Origin: Promethearchaeota archaeon
GTDB taxonomy: Archaea; Asgardarchaeota; Lokiarchaeia; Sigyniarchaeales; Promethearchaeaceae
Length of the DNA stretch: 64,000 nucleotides
Assembly (NCBI GenBank): GCA_016933055.1
Contig: JAFGBS010000009.1
Coordinates: 571,590 to 635,589, forward strand
Reading direction: 5' to 3'
Positions 1-8,093 of the stretch are shown here, piece after piece. Position 1 is the stretch's first letter; every line of letters starts with the position of its first letter. The position numbers were made by a program, and so were the translations under genes. A model generated the notes under the pieces. It was not told the origin of the DNA, did no database searches, and worked only from the letters and a program-made list of their open reading frames with translations.

Positions 1-753
1 TTCAGATAAAGGAGAATATAAAGTCTGTAATCGAATAACTTGTTTACTTTTATTTAAAAAGTCCTCGTTATCTCTGTTATATTTATCCATCTCCATTTTT
101 TGGCGACCAAAAGCTTTAACAACTCTCACACCCGTGATATTTTCTTCAATAGTGGATAGCATTTCTCCGCGGGCCTCATACATAGCCAGGGAAGAAGGAT
201 GGATTCGTTTGCGGTACCATCCCATGAGGATAAATAGAGGAGGGGTTAATCCTATGAAAACAAACGACATTATGGGATTTATCTGCCAGACATAATAAAT
301 TATTATAAACAAGGAAACCACATTCCGAATTAGATTTTGGAATTGATTTGCTAAGAAATTCTTTATAGCGTTTACATCCGATGTCGCTTTACTCATCAAA
401 TTGCCCGTCCGATTTTTATCGTAGAAACTGTAACTTTGACGGGACAATGCCACAAAAATGTCATTGCGGATATTAAAAATAATATTTGTTCTCAAATTTT
501 GCTGAACAATCATCCTAACTAGCTCACAGATTCCCGCAATAAAGAAAATCAGAGCAAGTTGAATTATAAAAGTTCGAATGAGTCCAAATTGTCTTTTTTT
601 TATAATATCATCGATTAACACCGAAAAAAATTGGGGTAATCTCAGTGAAAATATATTTGAAGCAGTTGCGAATATCACTGATACTAGGATCAAATACCAG
701 TATTTTTTGAAATATTTTGCTAACACACCTTGCTTCTGGTTGGGATAGCTCAT
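1..753 (-). CDS. ABC transporter, exporter-type transmembrane domain (3' end outside window)
   Basis: Reading in from the ATG at 753 gives 251 uninterrupted codons that run off the left edge, so only the N-terminal part is visible. It shows the pattern of a type I ABC exporter (MsbA/BmrA class). After a short basic N-terminus comes a first membrane helix (about residues 18-36), then a second (about 60-80), then the intracellular-loop signature around YDKNRTGNLMSKATSDV. Two more membrane segments follow, then the region ENITGVRVVKAFGRQKMEM that precedes the last helices. The ATP-binding half would lie to the left of base 1. Substrate cannot be inferred. It is separated by about 200 bp from the gene to its right. 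Confidence 0.85.
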   Translation of the reverse strand, partial: MSYPNQKQGVLAKYFKKYWYLILVSVIFATASNIFSLRLPQFFSVLIDDIIKKRQFGLIRTFIIQLALIFFIAGICELVRMIVQQNLRTNIIFNIRNDIFVALSRQSYSFYDKNRTGNLMSKATSDVNAIKNFLANQFQNLIRNVVSLFIIIYYVWQINPIMSFVFIGLTPPLFILMGWYRKRIHPSSLAMYEARGEMLSTIEENITGVRVVKAFGRQKMEMDKYNRDNEDFLNKSKQVIRLQTLYSPLSE

Positions 754-957
754 GATACCACAGAATCGGATTCGTCAAACGACAATAAAGTACCATCATT
801 TAAAAAGGAATTGAGCTAATAGGGTTGATTCTTACATTATTTTCTTGAAAGTTTAAACAGCTAATTAAGTAAAACTTAACTTTCTCTAAAGGAATGTCTT
901 TCTGTGCATGAAAAAATTGGCTCTTATTATAATTTTATTCGTTTATAGGTAACGATT

Positions 958-2352
958 TCAATCTCTTTTTGTCGACTTCTCAAATATATGAAATTCCCTT
1001 CTGATTATCTCCGTATTATCATCATATAAAGACTTCTTATCTGCAAATAACTGAAGATCTTGATCAGATTTTTCTGCAATGAAACTATTGCCATAGATTG
1101 AAACTGGATAGCATCCGAATTCTGCAGCAATGTCTTCTATGTTAATTCTATAGCGTCCACCATCTAATGTCTCCACAGCGGGAGAAGTTACGACGATCCG
1201 GTGTCTCTCTTTAAGAATTTTGGATCCTTCTGAAAATAGTTTAGAATAGCTTGGAACAACAAGCTGCTCCATAACTGGTGATAACTGTTCATACCGAGGT
1301 AATTCTCGATAAAAAGGTAATAAATAAGGTTCAGAAACAATACCATCAAAAGAAAATTCCTTGAAAATGGAGGACAAATTTGCAATATCCCCCTCTTTAT
1401 ATTGATTTGCATTGATTTTTTGAGGATTTTCAAGAATCTTTGAAACCCATTTAAGATTCTTAAGCGTTCCTTTGATGCGTTCAGGTTCAAGATCCATTCC
1501 ATAAGTTTGGATCCCCATGGTGTGTGCAAACAATAAAATGGTTCCTGAACCACAGAAAGGATCCAATATCCGATTACTAGCATTGGGTTTCTTTAAATGT
1601 AGTAGTCCTAACATGATCTTTGCAAACTTCGGAGGAATACTGGATTTCACGTCCTTGTAAGGACGGTTCTCATCTAATTTTTTCATCTCATTCGAATTCG
1701 TAACATTTATTGTGTAGCCAATATGTATTCCCTCTTCGGTCATAACATACAACAATTCTTTGCGGTGATCTTGAAAGAGTTTATAAGCCCAGAAATGATG
1801 GGGAAAGAGAGGATTTAATGTGCCTTTATTAATTCGATCCTCAGGATAACGATAATATAATGCATTTTTTGCTCCTTTCTCTTTTAAAATTTTCATCCAT
1901 TCTTTATTTAAGAAAGGTAGAAAATGCTGAACAAGAGTTTTATAATAGGCTTTTTGGAATGTAATACCGTAGATGGAATTTGCAACAAAATATTTAATCG
2001 GTTGAATTTTTCCAAAAATAGGGTAACAAGCATCCTTAAGGATATTTTCGATGTATTTTCGTTGTTTGGATTGGATTGTCATCTCAGATGTTATTTCTTT
2101 GGGAAAAGCTTCTTGAAAAGTTCGTAAATCAATAAATTCAACCAGTTTACCGATCTTTTGGGTTCCTCCTAATTGAAACATTAACCAGTCAAAATTTTTA
2201 TCTTTTATAGGTTCCTGTTCAAATTCTACAACAGCGCCGGATGCAGAATAATCAGTTACACGACCTTTATATGGGGGACACTCCAAAATATTATTAATCT
2301 CAGCTAGTGAAAGTCTCCAGTTTGTACCTAAGATGAAAATGAATCTAGACAT
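958..2352 (-). CDS. Trm11-like SAM-dependent RNA methyltransferase
   Basis: The 464-residue protein has a Rossmann methyltransferase domain in its C-terminal half. The SAM-binding motif I is LDPFCGSGTILLFA (about residue 265), followed by the acidic motif YGMDLEPERI. Motif IV reads SEPYL where tRNA guanosine-N2 methyltransferases usually have (D/N)PPY. The N-terminal third begins like Trm11/TrmG10 proteins (NWRLSLAEINNIL), but I cannot trace a convincing THUMP domain. By family, the likely role is N2-methylation of a tRNA guanosine. The SEPY variant marks a subgroup, and the target base is inference. Transcribed alone, divergent from the GIFT-domain gene. Confidence 0.75.
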   Translation of the reverse strand: MSRFIFILGTNWRLSLAEINNILECPPYKGRVTDYSASGAVVEFEQEPIKDKNFDWLMFQLGGTQKIGKLVEFIDLRTFQEAFPKEITSEMTIQSKQRKYIENILKDACYPIFGKIQPIKYFVANSIYGITFQKAYYKTLVQHFLPFLNKEWMKILKEKGAKNALYYRYPEDRINKGTLNPLFPHHFWAYKLFQDHRKELLYVMTEEGIHIGYTINVTNSNEMKKLDENRPYKDVKSSIPPKFAKIMLGLLHLKKPNASNRILDPFCGSGTILLFAHTMGIQTYGMDLEPERIKGTLKNLKWVSKILENPQKINANQYKEGDIANLSSIFKEFSFDGIVSEPYLLPFYRELPRYEQLSPVMEQLVVPSYSKLFSEGSKILKERHRIVVTSPAVETLDGGRYRINIEDIAAEFGCYPVSIYGNSFIAEKSDQDLQLFADKKSLYDDNTEIIRREFHIFEKSTKRD

Positions 2353-2479
2353 TGTGGTAATTTTCCATAATTATATTTGTGCATTGGTATTATCGGGATT
2401 TCATTAGGTTTTTCATTTCCATGAAAATTAATCTGATAAAGGGGATAATTCAAATAGCAAAGGAAATATTAGACAACCC

Positions 2480-3604
2480 ATGGAACAAAATCTCAAATCT
2501 ATATGCTTTGATTATTCTCATAACAATCGATTAACGATTGAAAATACAGCTTATGCAGATTTTATCCATTTTCTTTTTACAAGTAGTTATAAGGTTGGGA
2601 AAATAACTACAGGAATCACTTCCGAAAAGTTAGAACCTTACGACGTATTAGTTCTTGGGAGTCCCCTTGAATCTACCTTAACACCGTATGAAATTGAAAT
2701 AATATTGGAGTTTGTCAAACAAGGGGGTGGTTTATTGGTCATCAATGATGATGGTGGAGATGAAGGAAATAAAACTAATCTAAATGATTTAACATCTATA
2801 TTCGGTTTCAAGTTTAATCCAGATGTATTATCAGACAGTATGAATTATATCCGTCAACAAAACCGACCCCTCATCTCCAAATTAGAGAAACATTACGTAA
2901 CCCAAGAAGTGGAGGAATTTGTTCACGCTTCTGGATGTACACTCACGGTAGAAGAAATCCTATCGGAGGATCCCAATGTTGATATACACATCTTGGCTCG
3001 TAGTGGTTTGAATGCATTCACCAAATTACTAAATGGAGATGAAAGCGACAGTCCTAATGTCCCTGTTCTTGTGGGTGTGAATTATTATAAGGGAAAAGTA
3101 GTCGGAATTGGAAATCTGTCCTTTTTGTCCTCCCTAAGTTCTAGTTACGGATTTAATGCCTATGACAATAACGTCTTAGCATCTAATATCTTCAATTGGC
3201 TAGGGTATTCCATGGAATCTAATGGACTGTCCTATGAAAATAAAATTGTGAGTGTTCCTCTCAACTATGCATTGTATATATGGGTAGAAAAACTGATAGA
3301 AAACCAAGAATGGGGTTCCTTTAGTGATATTACCAACTTTGCTTTAAAATATGTGAAAGATCATTATGATCGAGTCATTGAGGAAAGTACAGCAATAAAG
3401 AAAAAACTACAGGAACTCAAAGATGAAAAGAAGAAGGATGCAAAAGCAAAGGCTCAAAAGTTGGACAAAGAAAGAAAGAAGAGTTTAGAGGAAATAGAAG
3501 ACTCGTTATATAATCTATTGGATGAGAAAGAAAAACGAGAAAAAGATACAATCAAAGATATAATGAGTGCGTTAAAGAAATATGAAGAGAAAGGCGAAGA
3601 TTAA
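2480..3604 (+). CDS. GIFT-domain (IFT52/GldG-like) protein with C-terminal coiled coil
   Basis: Residues about 5-245 look like a class I glutamine-amidotransferase-like Rossmann fold without catalytic residues. There is an N-terminal strand ICFDYSHNNRL, then YDVLVLGSPLESTLTPYEIEII, then EFVKQGGGLLVINDDGGDEG and a follow-on TNLNDLTSIFGFKFNPDVL. This order is typical of the GIFT domain of intraflagellar transport protein IFT52 and of gliding-motility/ABC-associated GldG. The last third (about 290-374) is strongly charged, rich in Lys and Glu, and predicted to be coiled coil. There is no signal peptide or membrane segment, so it is probably cytoplasmic. The function is unknown; GIFT domains are thought to be binding modules. 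The IFT52 relation is by motif recall. Confidence 0.6.
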   Translation: MEQNLKSICFDYSHNNRLTIENTAYADFIHFLFTSSYKVGKITTGITSEKLEPYDVLVLGSPLESTLTPYEIEIILEFVKQGGGLLVINDDGGDEGNKTNLNDLTSIFGFKFNPDVLSDSMNYIRQQNRPLISKLEKHYVTQEVEEFVHASGCTLTVEEILSEDPNVDIHILARSGLNAFTKLLNGDESDSPNVPVLVGVNYYKGKVVGIGNLSFLSSLSSSYGFNAYDNNVLASNIFNWLGYSMESNGLSYENKIVSVPLNYALYIWVEKLIENQEWGSFSDITNFALKYVKDHYDRVIEESTAIKKKLQELKDEKKKDAKAKAQKLDKERKKSLEEIEDSLYNLLDEKEKREKDTIKDIMSALKKYEEKGED

Positions 3605-3706
3605 GACTTAAGATTCGATAATGATACATAAAAACCGTCCAGTTCTCCGACACATTCATTTTATGAATTATACTTCAAAAGTTTTTTAAATACTAAGACC
3701 CAAATA

Positions 3707-3737
3707 TAAGAAGAATGTGGATTAGTCTTTCTTCTTA
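3707..3737. promoter_or_regulatory. Inverted repeat upstream of small wHTH gene
   Basis: Perfect 8-bp arms TAAGAAGA (3707-3714) and TCTTCTTA (3730-3737) are separated by 15 bp and end about 30 bp before the start codon at 3769. A TATA-like stretch (TTTTTTAAATA, about 3682-3692) lies just upstream. The position suits an operator, possibly for autoregulation by the winged-helix-like product, but this is inference. Confidence 0.3.
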
Positions 3738-3753
3738 AGAATACCCATTTGTA

Positions 3754-3760
3754 AAGGAGG
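3754..3760 (+). promoter_or_regulatory. Strong Shine-Dalgarno site
   Basis: AAGGAGG sits 8 bp before the ATG at 3769 and fixes that start. It is one of the best ribosome-binding sites in the window; many neighbours have none. Confidence 0.7.
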
Positions 3761-3768
3761 GCTCCCTA

Positions 3769-4035
3769 ATGGTTTATTACAATAAAATTCTTAAAGAGTG
3801 CGTCGAAGCAATCAATAAATGTGTTGATAAGAATTACACCGACATTACTGTGAAGCGTATTCGAAAATGCAACGACATTCCCTCCTCTGATCGTTCTCGT
3901 ATTCATTTTATTTCCAGAGCTCTTGAAGATCTAAAAACACAAGGACATCTTCAATTAATTGGACGAAATTCACCCAAAGTATATAAAATTTTAAACAAAA
4001 TTTCTTTTAAGAGTGTAAAAGATCAGTCTAAATAA
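3769..4035 (+). CDS. Small winged-helix-like protein (paralogue of the one at 4924)
   Basis: An 88-residue basic protein. The pattern is: helix (ILKECVEAINKCV), a loop, a helix-turn-helix-like stretch around SDRSRIHFISRALEDLKTQGHL, then a short beta pair ending SPKVYKIL. This fits a compact winged helix. The product of 4924-5214 aligns with it over most of its length (VEAIN/VEAID, ISRALEDL/IGRALSRF, PKVYKI/PKYKL). The two therefore look like paralogues bracketing the CooC-like ATPase gene. A DNA-binding or protein-docking role is inference. Confidence 0.65.
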   Translation: MVYYNKILKECVEAINKCVDKNYTDITVKRIRKCNDIPSSDRSRIHFISRALEDLKTQGHLQLIGRNSPKVYKILNKISFKSVKDQSK

Positions 4036-4062
4036 GATCTTGATCTACATGGTGATTTTTTT

Positions 4063-4860
4063 TTGAAGATAGGTGTAGCAGGCAAAGGTGGTACGGGAAA
4101 AACTTTGATTGCGGGAACTCTTGCACGGTTTTTCGCAAAATCTTTCAAAGTACTGGCAATAGATAATGATCCCTCTATGAATTTGATCTATTCCTTGGGA
4201 ATGGATCCGGCATTACGCAATGAGATTACACCGATTGCCCATATGACAAAACTAGTCCTAGAACGAACGAGTATAGAAGGAGCAGGATCAGTTATTTATA
4301 AAGCTAATCCCTATGTGTCTGATATTCCTGATACCTTTAAGATCCATGGTCCTGATAATCTAGAACTGCTTGTATTAGGAACGGTGGAGCAACCCAGCTC
4401 GGGATGTTTATGCGCACCTAATGTACTAGTACGTTCATTGCTTTCTGATTTGATTCTGAACCGCGATGAAGTGGTTATTGTGGATTTCGAAGCCGGAATA
4501 GAACACATTAGTCGGGGTACCGGTAAATCTATTGATGTAATGCTAATTGTTACAGGAGCTTATCAAAAAAGTCTGGATCTAACTGAAAAATTATCTAGAT
4601 TATCACAGGAATTAGGTATTAAGAAGACTTTTCTCATAGGTAACATGATAGAAAATAAACAATCTGAAGAATTTTTACATAATTGGGCGGAAGATAATAG
4701 CCTTGAGATAATTGGTATAATTCCACGAGATCCAGATATTATTCGATGTGAACAAATTGGCGAGTCTCCATATGATACCATTCGAATGACCTCTCCGGCA
4801 TTGAACGAGATAAAACGCATTTTTCAAAATCTAAAGCGGTATTATATCGACTCAGAATAA
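4063..4860 (+). CDS. CooC/MinD-type P-loop ATPase
   Basis: A 265-residue SIMIBI-class ATPase. The deviant Walker A GKGGTGKT is at residues 7-14, the switch I-like IDNDPSMN at about 33-40, and Walker B VVIVDFEAGIEHISRG in the middle. Cys115-x-Cys117 (GCLCAPN) matches the metal-binding CxC of CooC, the nickel-insertion ATPase of CO dehydrogenase. The start is a TTG at 4063, because the upstream ATG runs into a stop. No CO dehydrogenase gene is in the window. CooC-like proteins also serve other metallocentres, so the client is unknown. It is flanked by two paralogous small proteins and a TPR gene in the same direction. Confidence 0.8.
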   Translation: MKIGVAGKGGTGKTLIAGTLARFFAKSFKVLAIDNDPSMNLIYSLGMDPALRNEITPIAHMTKLVLERTSIEGAGSVIYKANPYVSDIPDTFKIHGPDNLELLVLGTVEQPSSGCLCAPNVLVRSLLSDLILNRDEVVIVDFEAGIEHISRGTGKSIDVMLIVTGAYQKSLDLTEKLSRLSQELGIKKTFLIGNMIENKQSEEFLHNWAEDNSLEIIGIIPRDPDIIRCEQIGESPYDTIRMTSPALNEIKRIFQNLKRYYIDSE

Positions 4861-4923
4861 CTTTAAAAAGTACCAAATAGAATTGGTTTTAACGTACCTA
4901 ATTATCACTTCCATTGAAATAAT

Positions 4924-5214
4924 ATGTTTGATCGATTTAAAAAAAAGGAAAAACCATTGCGGGAATTTCTTGTTGAAGCCATTGATTTTTTGGTAGATAA
5001 ACAAGTTTCTGAGACTCTAATACTGTCTAGTTATAAAATCAATACGGTTTTTAAGACTAATTTCGGAGTTACCTTTCGAGTTGATCGTATAGGAAGAGCC
5101 CTTAGTAGGTTTGCTAAAAAGAACAAATTGGAGCGACTAGATACTAATATTCCTAAATATAAATTAACTGTCTCTCAATACCGTGCTTCTAAAATAGATG
5201 ATGACGAGGAATAA
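4924..5214 (+). CDS. Small winged-helix-like protein (paralogue of the one at 3769)
   Basis: A 96-residue protein with the same secondary-structure order as the product of 3769-4035. It has an N-terminal helix after a very basic start (RFKKKEK), a central VDRIGRALSRFAKKNKLERL resembling a recognition helix, a short wing ending PKYKLTV, and an acidic tail DDDEE. It lies 63 bp after the CooC-like gene and 27 bp before the TPR gene, so the four are probably co-expressed. I do not recognise a named family. Confidence 0.6.
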   Translation: MFDRFKKKEKPLREFLVEAIDFLVDKQVSETLILSSYKINTVFKTNFGVTFRVDRIGRALSRFAKKNKLERLDTNIPKYKLTVSQYRASKIDDDEE

Positions 5215-5241
5215 ATTCAAACTACGTATTATTCATAAACA

Positions 5242-6024
5242 ATGATTTTTATGAGCGAAAAAGCATACATTCGTTCTATTGAACGGGGTGTTTCCTTCCT
5301 TAAAAAAACTATGGAGTTGAAAAATCCCAGAAGAACAATCAAAATGGGAAGAAAATCGGTAAAATTTCTTAGAAAAGCTATAACGATCGCAGAAAAGATT
5401 GGATTACGAAAAAAGATTCCTTTTATCTACGAATATTTACAACAAGTACAGGCTACATTAGGTGCTAATTACTTAGAGTTGAAGAAACATCAAGATGCGA
5501 TTAAAATTTTTCAACATGCATTGGAATCAAATTCCAAATCTCCACAAAACACAAAACAAATAGAAATTAAATCCCTTCTTCTTGCCGAATTAGCGAAAAT
5601 TTATGCCAATGATTTGGGCAATTTGAAGAAAGCAGAAAAGTATGCGAATCGCTCCCTTAAATTGGGATTAGATAAGAATTATAACCAAGAGGATCTCTTG
5701 GATCTATATCTTGCCCTTAATTCAATTTATTTAAGAATAGGAAATATTGATAAAATTAGTAAAAATTATCGAATGATGGTGAAACTGGCAAAGAGAGACA
5801 AACGTAAGCAGTTAAAGGCGCAAATATATTACACCTATGGAAAATTCTTGCATAGTATCAAAAATGACGCCGGGGAGAGTCGAAAATATTTACGGAAATC
5901 TCAAACATTATTCGAATCTTTAGGATCCCATCAACTTTGTGAAGAAGTGACAAAATTTATTGAAGAAAATTTGAGTCCTATCGACTCGAATAATCACATA
6001 ACGGATAATCTAAACCCTTCTTAA
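5242..6024 (+). CDS. TPR-repeat protein
   Basis: A 260-residue all-helical, Lys-rich protein with about five tetratricopeptide-like repeats. Clear examples are LGANYLELKKHQDAIKIFQH, LAKIYANDLGNLKKAEKYAN and LALNSIYLRIGNIDKISKNY; each has the Ala/Gly/Leu spacing of TPR helices A and B. No signal or membrane segment, so it is likely a cytoplasmic scaffold. A second in-frame ATG at 5251 could be the true start. It follows the wHTH-ATPase-wHTH genes closely and may be their partner (inference). Confidence 0.7.
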   Translation: MIFMSEKAYIRSIERGVSFLKKTMELKNPRRTIKMGRKSVKFLRKAITIAEKIGLRKKIPFIYEYLQQVQATLGANYLELKKHQDAIKIFQHALESNSKSPQNTKQIEIKSLLLAELAKIYANDLGNLKKAEKYANRSLKLGLDKNYNQEDLLDLYLALNSIYLRIGNIDKISKNYRMMVKLAKRDKRKQLKAQIYYTYGKFLHSIKNDAGESRKYLRKSQTLFESLGSHQLCEEVTKFIEENLSPIDSNNHITDNLNPS

Positions 6025-6281
6025 TGCATTGCGAATATATTTTAACTCCCTTTTCTTATGTTCGTAATAGCTCAATTTAAGTTGAAAATTGAAGAACCTC
6101 CTCAATTCATAATGAAATTTAAAGCCTTAAATAGGGAAATAAAATAGTTTTTGAAAGATTAATCATTTATCTAGTATAAAACTCTATATAAAGTATTAAT
6201 GTTTTCCACAAAGACTTATATATTGAAAAATCTTAACGGATATAGAGAAAACCTAATAATACCTATTATGGTCTACAAATT

Positions 6282-6350
6282 GGTTTAAACTTTGATTAAA
6301 CCAGCGCATGTCTTAAAAATAAGATTAAGCTTGAAATTTAAGACACATGC
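6282..6350. promoter_or_regulatory. Two consecutive inverted repeats before the cobalamin-binding gene
   Basis: In the 368-bp gap after the TPR gene there is GGTTTAA (6282-6288) paired with TTAAACC (6296-6302). Next comes GCATGTCTTAAA (6306-6317) opposite TTTAAGACACATGC (6337-6350), complementary apart from two extra bases. A TATA-like TTATATA lies near 6210. A strong Shine-Dalgarno site (AGGAGGAGG, 6373-6381) precedes the ATG at 6393. The repeats could be operators or a structured leader. I do not see a cobalamin-riboswitch B12 box here. Confidence 0.35.
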
Positions 6351-6392
6351 CTTAGCAAAAACAACGAACATTAGGAGGAGGTTAAAAGTCAA

Positions 6393-8093
6393 ATGAGCAA
6401 AAATCAACCAAAAAATAACAAGATATTAGGAGCTTGCATTGGAGATTGTATCCATGTTGCCGGGTTGACGAAATTCTTTCGCATAGCTAACCAATATGGT
6501 TATGAAACTACGTTTGTCGGTGCAGCGATGCCGATTCAAAAAATTATTACAGAAATACAAAAATCTTCCGCAAAAATTATAGCTTTATCTTACCGTTTAA
6601 CTCCGCAAGTTGGAGTATCACTTTTAAAACAGTTAATTCAAGAAGTAAAGAAACACAATTTAACCAATCGGGATTACTATTTGGGTTGTTTACCTGAGTT
6701 AGAACAGCATGCAGTAAAATTTAATTTCTTTAAAAAAATTTTCACAGGTGGGGAGGCACTAGATGAATTATATTCAATATTTCAAGTTGGAATAATAAAA
6801 GATGATGTACTCAGCTATCCTACGGATCTTATATCGAGAATACGCATGAAAGCACCGTATCCGATTTTTCGTGCACATTTCGGTTTACCATCATTAGATG
6901 ACACCTATAAAGGCATTCAAGAAATTGCAGAATCTAAGATGTTGGATGTGATCTCAATTGCTCCCGATCAAGCTGCACAAGAATGGTTTCACCATCCTGA
7001 TATCATTCATCGAAGACCAAAAGGATCTGGTGGAGTCCCTATCAGGAAAAAAGAACATTTGGAACAAATGTATTCACAAAGTCGTACCGGAAATTACCCT
7101 TTGATGCGAATCTATTCTGGCACCCAAGATTTAGTGAAGAATGCTGAATTATTTCAATCCTCAATACAAAATGCTTGGGCAGCGATTCCTATCTTTTGGT
7201 ATTCTAAATTGGATGGAAGAGGACCATTGCCTATACAAAAAGCTATACAAGAGCATTTTCTCGCTATACAATGGCATGCGAACCATAATATTCCAGTAGA
7301 AGTGAATGATCCCCATCAATGGGGCTTACGACAAGCAACTGATCAGATGGTAGTGGCTGATGCATACCTTTCAGCTAAAATTGCAAAGGAACTGGGCGTG
7401 AGATATTATATAGAGCAACTTATGTTCAATACTCCCGCAGGGAATACCTTTAGCATGGATTTTGCTCGTGTTCTTGCAATGATTGATATAATAATTCCAT
7501 TAGTTGATGAGAATTTTGAAGTGTTTAAAGAAACCAGGACAGGTTTAGCATATTTATCAACTGATCCGACCGTTGCAAAGGGACAGCTTGCAGTATCTAG
7601 TATGATGCAATTAGCTGTTCAACCGCATATAATGCATGTAGTATCATATTCAGAGGCCAGTCACGCAGCAAAAGCTATTGATGTAATTAAAAGTTGTAAG
7701 ATGGTAAGTAATATTATTCAAGATAGTCTCGGCAATCTTCCCGATTACACCTTGGACCAAAAAATCATCCAACGGAAAAATGAACTCATCCACCAAGCGC
7801 ACATCTTAATAAATGCATTTGAGCACTTGGGAAATAAAATGGGTGTTAAAAATCCCTATCTATCTTCCGAATGCTTAAGTGAGGCTGTTCGCATTGGACT
7901 GTTCGATGCACCTCAAGTAAAAGGATTTTCTGGAGCAAAAGGAAAAATCCATACGGAAATTGTAGACGGAAAGTGTATTACAATTGATTCGAGCGGACAA
8001 GAAATAGATGAGATTCAAAGAATGGCAGAGTTAGGGATTCTCGATGAATCGGTCAAAAAACTAGTATCATTAAAACCAGGTGTAACCAAATGA
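6393..8093 (+). CDS. Cobalamin-binding, glutamate-mutase-like protein
   Basis: The 566-residue protein opens with a B12-binding Rossmann domain (about 10-130): ILGACIGDCIHVAG, then YETTFVGAAMP, then a Gly-containing YYLGCLPE segment. The cobalamin-ligand motif is D-x-x-H-x-x-G, one residue longer than the standard DxHxxG. The remainder (about 170-500) looks like a TIM-barrel mutase subunit (SGTQDLV, VEVNDPHQWGLRQATDQMV, NTPAGNTFSMDFARVL), resembling the E chain of methylaspartate (glutamate) mutase. It would thus combine the S and E parts in one chain in reversed order. It overlaps the next gene by ATGA. The substrate is unknown; amino-acid carbon-skeleton rearrangement is the family expectation. 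Confidence 0.6.
   Translation: MSKNQPKNNKILGACIGDCIHVAGLTKFFRIANQYGYETTFVGAAMPIQKIITEIQKSSAKIIALSYRLTPQVGVSLLKQLIQEVKKHNLTNRDYYLGCLPELEQHAVKFNFFKKIFTGGEALDELYSIFQVGIIKDDVLSYPTDLISRIRMKAPYPIFRAHFGLPSLDDTYKGIQEIAESKMLDVISIAPDQAAQEWFHHPDIIHRRPKGSGGVPIRKKEHLEQMYSQSRTGNYPLMRIYSGTQDLVKNAELFQSSIQNAWAAIPIFWYSKLDGRGPLPIQKAIQEHFLAIQWHANHNIPVEVNDPHQWGLRQATDQMVVADAYLSAKIAKELGVRYYIEQLMFNTPAGNTFSMDFARVLAMIDIIIPLVDENFEVFKETRTGLAYLSTDPTVAKGQLAVSSMMQLAVQPHIMHVVSYSEASHAAKAIDVIKSCKMVSNIIQDSLGNLPDYTLDQKIIQRKNELIHQAHILINAFEHLGNKMGVKNPYLSSECLSEAVRIGLFDAPQVKGFSGAKGKIHTEIVDGKCITIDSSGQEIDEIQRMAELGILDESVKKLVSLKPGVTK

Noticed and set aside
608..799. 63-codon frame on the minus strand
   Set aside because: It overlaps the ABC transporter N-terminus in another frame; the transporter frame has the clear family pattern.
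1188..1583. 131-codon minus-strand frame inside the Trm11-like gene
   Set aside because: Different frame of the same strand within a gene with clear methyltransferase motifs.
4063..4860. Assigning the CooC-like ATPase to CO dehydrogenase maturation
   Set aside because: No CO dehydrogenase subunit lies in the window; CxC-containing ATPases serve other metal centres as well.
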